NCBI GenBank assembly: GCA_019914995.1
Contig: CM034134.1
Location: 4,968,463 to 5,032,462, forward strand
Source: Acanthochlamys bracteata
Taxonomy: Eukaryota; Streptophyta; Magnoliopsida; Pandanales; Velloziaceae
Reading direction: 5' to 3'
Length of the DNA: 64,000 nt
Shown: one piece after another, positions 58,020 through 64,000 of the stretch
Layout of the letters: each line of letters starts with the position of its first letter
Numbering within the stretch: the stretch's first letter is position 1
Notes under the pieces: model-generated
The model's input: the letters and a program-made list of their open reading frames with translations, nothing else
Databases searched by the model: none
What the model was told of the DNA's origin: nothing
Position numbers and translations under genes: made by a program

Positions 58020-59290
58020 AGCTTAGTTGCAAGATAAGTGTTACTCCAAGCTCCTTCAAGCAGCCAGAAATGAACCAGAGCCGGATATCACAGAGAGCAA
58101 TGGTTTCATTCTTCAATGACAGCACATTTGGGTACCCGCTTTCCCTTCTCTACGCAACCAGTTATTATTTGAAACGCATAACTCGGTATTTGGAGGACAT
58201 GACAGCCATTTTTGGACCTACAACAGCTCTCAGCTAAGTTTGTTTGGCCAGGCATGTTCGCTGACAGCCAGCGCTATCTCGCTGTTTGCGACACTTTGCC
58301 CACGGGTAAAGAATTCTTTCTTGCACCCTGCTGGTCTGTTAACTCCATTACCGATTCCTAATCAGATTTGGGAGGATATTTCTATGAACTTTTTTGATGG
58401 ACTTCCACTAACAGATGGCAGGATGTTATTATTGTGGTGGTGGATAAACTGTTTAAGTATGCTCACTTTCTTCCGTTAAGACACCCTTATTCCGCCACCT
58501 CTATTGCTACTGTTTTTGCGAAGGAAATTGTGTGGCTCCATAGATTATCCATCGTATCCGATCGAGACCCTACTTTCTTAAGCTCTTTTTGAAAGGAACT
58601 TCATCATCTTCAAGGGACCTCACTACACATGAGCTCCTCTTATCACCCTCAATTTGATGGGCAATCGAAAATCGTCAACCGTTGCCTTGAAACTTATCCA
58701 CATTGCTTCATAGGCGGTCGTCCCTGTTCGTGGATGCGTTGGCTATATTGGGATGAATATTCCTACAATACTAACATCCACTCGAGTAACACCTCCCTGT
58801 TTGAAGCCGTTTATAGGAGGTCTCCACCTCATTGGTTTCACTTGCGTCCGGACCGGTCCCGTCAGACCTTGTGGGCGCATAGCTCATGGAGCGTGATGCC
58901 ATCCTTCAGGACCCACACTTCCATCTCCGCCAAGGACAAAACCAAATGAAGCAATTGGCGGACCGGCATCTGCTGACGTATAGTTCGACGCGGGTGATAA
59001 GGTAACTTTGAAGTTGTAACCTTACCGGTAAGGCTCATTGGCTTCTCCAAAACATGCCAAATTGTGTCATCAATACTGTGGACCTTCTTTGTCATTGAGG
59101 TTATTGGCCCGGTGGCCTATTGTTTGGATCTTCCTGCCGACAGTTGTGTTCATCCGATAATCCACGCATCACAACTAAAAGATGCTCAGTCCGTTCCTAC
59201 TAACTCCCCATTGCTGTCCGCTATGTTGGTTCTCCCACGTCTCGAGTATGAGGCGCTTCTCGGTGGAGAAGGGAATATCACATCTTACCG
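58020..59290 (+). pseudogene. Element 5 integrase and linker
   Basis: Zinc-binding block remnants lie at about 58210-58310. The catalytic core follows with SMNFFDGLPLTDGR, VVVDKLFKYAHFLPL-like (58437), IVSDRDPTFLSSF (58553) and MSSSYHPQFDGQSKIVNRCL (58629), then SWMRWLYWDEYSYNTNIHSS and EAVYRRSPP. The C-terminal part has VIGPVAYCLDLPA and VHPIIHASQLKDAQSVP (59064 onward). The usual Reina chromodomain should follow EALL, but the frame jumps to GGEGNITSYRDSAG, the start of the LTR, so the chromodomain seems to be deleted. The integrase has at least five lesions. Confidence 0.8.
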
Positions 59291-59755
59291 GGATTCAGCT
59301 GGAGCAGCTGAACATCACGAGCAGCTAGATGCTACTGTAGCAGGAAGAGAAGCGCCGAATGCCCCTATATCCGGTACCTCTGTTGGAGATGCACCTCACC
59401 CGAGCCGGCCATAGCATTGCTTGTATGTAGGATCTGTCCCGACTGCGGACTCTGAACAACCTAGCAGCCGAATAGGCACCCAGGTGCATTCAAAGAGCTT
59501 TGTTTTGGTGCCGAAGCATTTCCGGGTCACCAATAAGTTACCCCGGTTTGGCACTCGGGTAACATGCCAAGTTGGTGTATGGATTTTATTTGGGATCTTT
59601 CGAGTTTTAGTTAGTTTTAAATTTTCTTCCTTGCTTAGAGAGTTGTAATTCTAGTAGACTTCTCCTTAGTTTGGGGAGAATTCATTATAAATAAGTGAAG
59701 TCCCTTGTACAAGGGCATGGAAAATCAATAAAGTTAATTTTTTCTATTCTCTTCA
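59276..59755 (+). repeat. Right LTR of Reina-like element 5
   Basis: It aligns to 49098-49621: GATTCAGCTGGAGCAGCTGA, GGAAGAGAAGCGCC, GGATTTTATTTGGGATCTTT and ATTATAAATAAGTG (TATA box, 59687). It begins TATCACATCTTACC where the left copy has TGTCACGTCTCACC, so the terminal TG is mutated. The pol reading frame continues into it up to 59414. Confidence 0.8.
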
Positions 59756-61560
59756 TAAAATTAGTGTTAAAGTTTAGATATCAATATTGCACCCGATCCT
59801 TTTTTACTGCTATGACATTGTATTATTTTGAAATAAGTTTCTAATAGTAATATTAACTTGGGTAAATTCTTGCACTCATGTTTAACTTCTCGTACTAGTT
59901 ATGTATCTCGTGGATCGAAATGATTCTATGCACCTTATTATGTTTTATTGTAAAGGCCCTATTTTTTACTGAGATCTGTAGTATGCAATTCTTTTGTAAT
60001 TAAAATTTTCTAAAAATGATTGCAAAGTTTCTTATCTTGTATCTTGTTTGGGTTTTCTTCTATCTTATTAACAATATGTGCTGAAGTTTTATAATGCCAT
60101 TAACAAGCTTAATACCTAAATATTTTGCGTTCTCTGCAAAGTTCCATTTGTTGTTACTAGTTATGATACTTTTATCATCTTTAATAAAAATTTTAAATAC
60201 TTGTTTAGATGAATATATTGTCCATCTAATGTTTTACTAAAATATCATAAATGTAAGCTAATACAGCTTATAATTGTTTTAGAAATTGTATCCAATTTTC
60301 TCTAAAAATATTAGGTGCTACCTTTAGTCCAAAAAGCATGACAATCCATCCATAGTGTTCTTTATCACTAGTGAATGCAGTCCGAGGCATAAAATGCTTG
60401 TTTGTTTTGATTTATCAAATTTCTGATCTACAATCAAATTTACAAAAATATTTAGCGCCTAGTATGGTATTAATTACCAGTCTTTATTTGCTATCCTATA
60501 GGAATCTTCAATTATATTGTCATTGTTGCGTTCTTTTGGTTTTGAAAATGAGTTTTTCACAAATGAGTTTTTAGAAATAAGTTATTAAAAATAATATTAT
60601 TAAAAGTGATATAACTTTTTTTATTAAAAAATAAGTTAAAAATAATTTTTTATATTTTTTTTATAAAAAATAAATTAAAAATAATTTTTTAGTAAAAAAA
60701 AATGACTTTCGATTGCAAAAGAATGCACCACCCTAAGTTATAATTTATTACTAGTCTAGCTTTCCTCTTAAGTGTTCTACTCTATTGTGTATCGTAAAGG
60801 CTTTGCTGTGATGTTTGCTAGCTGAAGGTCTTATTACTTTTTATGCTAATAATTCTTTAATTTGTACATCGAAATTTCTATGCTATTGTTAAGTAGTCAC
60901 CGTTGTTGTGCTTATTATAAACGTGAATTTTTAATGTCTAACTTTAATTTATTTGGCTTCTTTCCCAAAACTTTAAAGTATCTTCTCCAAAAATTGAAGT
61001 TTTCTCAGCTATTTTTATTTAGTTTGTTTACTTTTTCTTGTAAGCGTTAATAAAGGTTGGATGTGAATTTGTTGTAAAGAATTTACTAATATCTAATTAT
61101 TTATATTGTCTTCAAATTGAATAAATTGAGGTTCATTATTCTGAGTTTCATTATCTAGTTAATAAATCTAGTTACCACGAGTCTATTGTTCCAAAAATCT
61201 TGTAGCTTTATTTGGTGCTGGCGTTTAAATATTGGAAATACTTTGTTGGTGTTGTAATATTATTTCTAAAGAATGCCACGTGCATCTGATACGTGCTTTG
61301 CTACAGTGAAATTCATTCTTCTAAGAATCTTTCAATCATGTTTTTGATTTGTTAATAAAGGCATTAGTAATTAATGTTGTAATTGTCTTTTCATAAAAAG
61401 ATAGATAATTATCTATTAGCTCGAGTGTGTAATATAATGGTGAATTATCGAAATATGTTCCATTGTAGGTAGAGTGCATAGGTGTCCTAAATTTTGGTGG
61501 TGCTAATGTTTCATATACGGTGTATTTCAAATACCCATAATTAAGTTTCATGAAAGTAAA
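59756..61560 (-). pseudogene. Endogenous pararetrovirus (Caulimoviridae) RT and RNase H
   Basis: Minus-strand frames contain, in order, the hallmark blocks of a caulimovirid reverse transcriptase. They are VQIKELLA then VIRPSASKHHSKAF (about 60870-60790), RGKARLVINYNL (60768-60733), GAKYFCKFDC-like (near 60470), RTAFTSDKEHYGWIVMLFGL then KVAPNIF (about 60395-60325), a YIYDIL form of the catalytic box (about 60250), and KLVNGIIKLQ (near 60110). The RNase H entry is LVREVKHECKNLPKL then GSGAIL (about 59920-59785). The order and the RGKAR(M/L)VINY, CKNLP and IKLQ signatures separate this family from Ty3/gypsy. Stops and frameshifts are abundant. The minus frame 61551-61336 upstream is open but unidentified. 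A 206-bp foldback element interrupts the RT. Confidence 0.82.
60525..60730. mobile_element. Foldback MITE-like insertion in the viral RT
   Basis: The left end reads GTTGCGTTCTTTTGGTTTTG; the right end on the opposite strand reads GGTGCATTCTTTTGCAATCG, an imperfect terminal inverted repeat. The 206 bp between are extremely AT-rich (TAAAAAATAAGTTAAAAA-type repeats, twice) with no frame. It separates the viral RGKARLVINYNL block from the next conserved part of RT. A target duplication is not clear. GGTGCGTTCTTTTG-ended small elements are common in plants (from memory), so the family is probably known. Confidence 0.6.
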
Positions 61561-63020
61561 AAATTAAAAAATAAAATTTTTTAAAAAATAAGTTGGAAGT
61601 CGAATTTAATTTTTGTATTTCAATAGTTTTTAAAAGTACATTAAAAATTGAAAAATAAAATTACATTGAAAGTTGTGCAAATAAAAAAAACTTAGTAAAA
61701 ATAAAATTCTAACTTATACAAATAAAATATATGAACTATTTGAAATTTTACATCTGACGAAAGAGGCGTTTGAAACAAGCCCATATCCTAAATTTTTTGA
61801 CGAAAAAGGCGTTTGAAGCAATCCCATGTCCTAAATTTTCAACCAATGCTGAAGTATTTTAGGCCATGTTTGGTTAAGCGTAAAGTTTAAAATTTTTCGA
61901 CGAAAGCTGCTGTTTATATACTTCTGGTTAAAAAAACGGCTGTTGAGCTTTTGATTCAAAAGCTATTTTTTTATGAATTCTGTTTGGATAACTCTTACTG
62001 TTTAAATGTTTTTTGTAAAAACAAATTGAAAATATATTTGGCTAAGCTTATGTATATAACTGAATGAGATATATAATAACTTAAATATCCTGAGGTATAT
62101 AATAAATAATATACTGTTAAATTTCTGAATCTATTTTTATAAAAATTAATTTGTAGCATATTTTTAAAATAATTTTTGTTTAATAATTTATTGTAATATT
62201 TATAAACCTATTAAATACATTTATTATTATTATTATTATTATACAATAATATTTTGAAAATACTTTTAAATATATAAATACTATTATTTATATATAGTAA
62301 ATAATAATTAATTAATAAATTAGGAGAAATAAATAAATAAATAATACAGTAATATATTAGTAATTTGAAAATTAATTTAAGATAATACGGTCGTATATTA
62401 ACAATTCAATATTCATACATTCAGACAAATACAATCATAAAATTTATAATGATGGTCTATATATTTCATTCATATTTGTTCTTTAGTGTTAGAATGCGGA
62501 GGCCGACTCCGGGAGTTTGCCTTTTACCGAAGATATACAATATAATAGCAAAACTGTTGCATAACTCACTACTACTTGCGTCTCAAATTTAAATACCCTT
62601 GAATTAATACCATGCTTTGCATGAAGAACTAACTCAAATATAAACAAAATCAGTTTCGACTAGTTCTTCCGTTCCTTTTTCTACATAAAAATTAGTAAAT
62701 TAATTCACAACGCAAGTCGATTTAATACTGCAATAACTTCTTCTGAAAATATGAAGAAGCTAAAATAGTTTATACAGATCTAGCCAGTTTACTTTCTGCT
62801 TCAGCAGGGTACAGCAAGAACATGCATGAAAACTTCTGTAGTTGTAAGAACAAGCATTAATATCAGGTGTCCCGCAAGTTCTTTACAGTTCCCTCCATTT
62901 ATTGAGCTTGAAATAATCATTGTTGCCGAACCATCATTCATCCAAACAAGAAGTGAAAATCAAATGAAACTCCAATCATAAACTAAATCAAGAGTGAAAA
63001 CTCACCAACATTAATCAGTA
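61561..63020. repeat. AT-rich sequence with tandem duplication and TTA microsatellite
   Basis: No gene is recognised. It contains two adjacent 43-bp units (61756-61798 and 61799-61841), sharing GACGAAAxAGGCGTTTGAAxC, then CCTAAATTTT. A GGCCATGTTTGGTTAAGCGTAA motif at 61863 resembles the end of a small DNA transposon and recurs in decayed form (TTTGGATAAC, TTTGGCTAAGC). A (TTA)n tract lies at about 62220-62242. From 62500 to 63020 I see nothing I can assign. Confidence 0.5.
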
Positions 63021-63024
63021 GTTA

Positions 63025-63667
63025 AGACCTTGACAACACTGGCCACATTCTTCCCTTATTGCCCTGAACCCACCAAGCACGCTAATTGCTTGTGGCGTGA
63101 GGCCAACGTATCCCATCACTGTAATCCCAGCCTCCACGATCGCCTTAGCTGTATTATCCTCGACAGCGCTCCGCCTTCAAACTTGATCGCATCTATTCAA
63201 AACTCTAACTGCCGTGTCCATCGCCTGTCTGTCACAAAACAAATCAAAAAATCAAATTCAACAAATTACAAAATTGAGAGAGTGAAATATTTAAAAGTAG
63301 TTCTGATGAAGAAGACTCGCAAGCAAATTGAGAGATCACCGACATGGAGAGGGCTAGGAGCTCCCTGGGCAACAGCACGGCAGTGAACAAGAATTTCATC
63401 TAGAGAGATCGGGAGCGTGGTGTCGTGGTCGTGAACCACCATGGCCGCAGAATCACCAATGAGACAAACATCAATGCCTGCGTGATCTACGTGAACAGCA
63501 AAGGGATAATCGTAGGCCGTGACAACCGTGATGGGATCCCCGCGATGGTGCTTCTATCGGAGATGAGTCAGAGTAACACGCTGGCTAGGTGTCTGCGACT
63601 GAGGACTTTCGTAGACTGAATTCTTCAGCACGTTGCTCATCAGCTGCCGCACAACACACCGAAACAT
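63025..63667 (-). pseudogene. PANB: PANB (ketopantoate hydroxymethyltransferase) pseudogene, exons 1-2
   Basis: PANB makes ketopantoate from alpha-ketoisovalerate in pantothenate (vitamin B5) synthesis, in plants in mitochondria. On the minus strand, ATG at 63667-63665 opens MFRCVVRQLMSNVLKNSVYE. RVTLTHLR, a TAG stop, then [40 protein letters not shown] and [20 protein letters not shown] follow. This is the N-terminal half of the enzyme, with the conserved VGDS and metal-site region, but VQGHDST/VVHGHDTT is changed to VVHDHDTT. After about 63320 the frame is lost. An AT-rich intron of about 78 bp ends in AG at 63230-63229; its donor GT appears changed. Exon 2 (63228 to about 63025) encodes [20 protein letters not shown] and AISVLGGF with frameshifts. 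Later exons are absent. Confidence 0.88.
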
Positions 63668-63800
63668 TTTTGTTTTCTTATTTAGTTTCTATCCTCTTGC
63701 GCGCGCGCTCTCGCTCTCTTTCTCAACTGGGCAATGTTCGATTGATTTAAGCAACAATACAAGCAATCGCAGATAAGAGACATCACAATCTATAAGCGAA

Positions 63801-63986
63801 TTAGCAACCATAGCAGCGGACCAGCGTCACAAGAAACTCCGGCTGATCAACAATCTGCGGTAATCTACTGATGTTGTCGCTGAAGAGCTGAATCTTCTGA
63901 TATGAATCGCCGCAGCATAACGTGAGAGACGACAACGGTGATGTGTAGCGATCTCTATGTGTGAGGTATTGCTTAACCGGCACCAT
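63801..63986 (-). CDS. Small unidentified frame upstream of the PANB pseudogene
   Basis: The minus strand from ATG 63986 reads MVPVKQYLTHRDRYTSPLSS, then SYQKIQLFSDNISRLPQIVD, to a stop at 63801, 61 residues. In one other frame the same DNA reads AAAIHIRRFSSSATTS-like sequence, reminiscent of a mitochondrial presequence. It could be a 5' exon of a gene extending left on the minus strand, or an upstream sequence of PANB. I recognise no family. The purine-rich (minus strand) AGAGAGCGAGAGCGCGCGCGC tract at about 63700-63720 separates it from PANB. Confidence 0.3.
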   Translation of the reverse strand: MVPVKQYLTHRDRYTSPLSSLTLCCGDSYQKIQLFSDNISRLPQIVDQPEFLVTLVRCYGC

Positions 63987-64000
63987 TTTTGTTGGCCTTA

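Larger units (their letters stand above)
49098..59755 (+). mobile_element. Reina-like Ty3/gypsy retrotransposon, heavily nested (element 5)
   Basis: Two LTRs (49098-49621 and 59276-59755) flank a gag (49630-50610) and a pol (56665-59290) of the same plus-strand element. The middle is occupied by other elements (50620-56660): a gypsy of another family, a Tekay-like LTR piece and a Sirevirus-like 3' end plus LTR. The element lies inside the pararetrovirus RNase H, whose two parts are on either side. The target duplication is not clear: the 5 bases left are GTTTA, and GTTTA occurs again 16 bases beyond the apparent right end (59772-59776). Identification as Reina-like is from gag/pol style and short LTRs. 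Confidence 0.8.

Noticed and set aside
59756..59776. GTTTA as the target duplication of the Reina-like element
   Set aside because: The right-hand copy is 16 bases beyond the end suggested by LTR alignment; a chance match is plausible, so it is reported only as possible.
61336..61551. 71-codon minus-strand frame as the viral coat or movement protein
   Set aside because: It is in the right orientation upstream of the virus RT, but no zinc finger or movement-protein motif is visible.
1..64000. tRNA, rRNA or CRISPR-like arrays
   Set aside because: No cloverleaf with conserved arms, no rRNA sequence and no regularly spaced identical repeats were found; the GGTATCAGAGC hits are retrotransposon primer sites, not tRNA genes.

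Overview
This window is gene-poor, AT-rich nuclear DNA from a flowering plant. Nearly all recognisable sequence is transposable-element debris: Ty3/gypsy and Ty1/copia LTR retrotransposons with plant-type tRNA-iMet primer binding sites (TGGTATCAGAGC and variants), a probable CACTA-like DNA element, a small foldback element, and a piece of an endogenous caulimovirid. The only nuclear-gene homology I can name is a broken copy of the pantothenate-pathway gene PANB at the right edge. The sequence does not identify the species.

Layout. 1-7349: a Tekay-type chromovirus (Ty3/gypsy) on the minus strand with a 2.6 kb LTR; the window opens inside its other LTR. 8434-9130: gag remnant of a second gypsy family. 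9135-11750: a region whose two ends carry CACTA-like subterminal repeats. 11860-14440: a Sirevirus-like LTR end, then a decayed copia RT-RNase H. 15090-17050: a leader-like stretch and simple repeats. 17051-21090: a copia element with short LTRs. 21905-26230: copia gag and pol scraps mixed with Sirevirus-like LTR pieces. 26792-34109: a Tekay-like solo LTR with a perfect 5-bp target duplication (CACCA), split by a younger 4.7 kb copia element that has its own duplication (AAAAC). 34400-41340: Sirevirus-like LTR fragments in both orientations and a mostly non-coding internal region. 41465-47903: a second Tekay element on the minus strand, whose right LTR end forms a large inverted repeat. 48771-61560: a pararetrovirus reverse transcriptase/RNase H cut in two by a Reina-like gypsy element (49098-59755), which itself contains a different gypsy element, a Tekay-like LTR fragment and a Sirevirus-like 3' end. 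61560-63000: AT-rich sequence with repeats. 63025-63667: PANB pseudogene.

No protein-coding gene here looks intact. All retroelement frames carry stops and frameshifts, and several catalytic residues are changed (copia protease Asp to Gly; Tekay protease Asp to Asn; copia RT YVDD to YVGD). The nesting gives a relative order. The pararetrovirus was integrated before the Reina-like element split it, and other elements then entered the Reina-like element. The Tekay-like solo LTR formed from an insertion older than the copia element inside it. The most notable item is the endogenous pararetrovirus, recognised only from short conserved motifs on the minus strand in AT-rich sequence without long reading frames.
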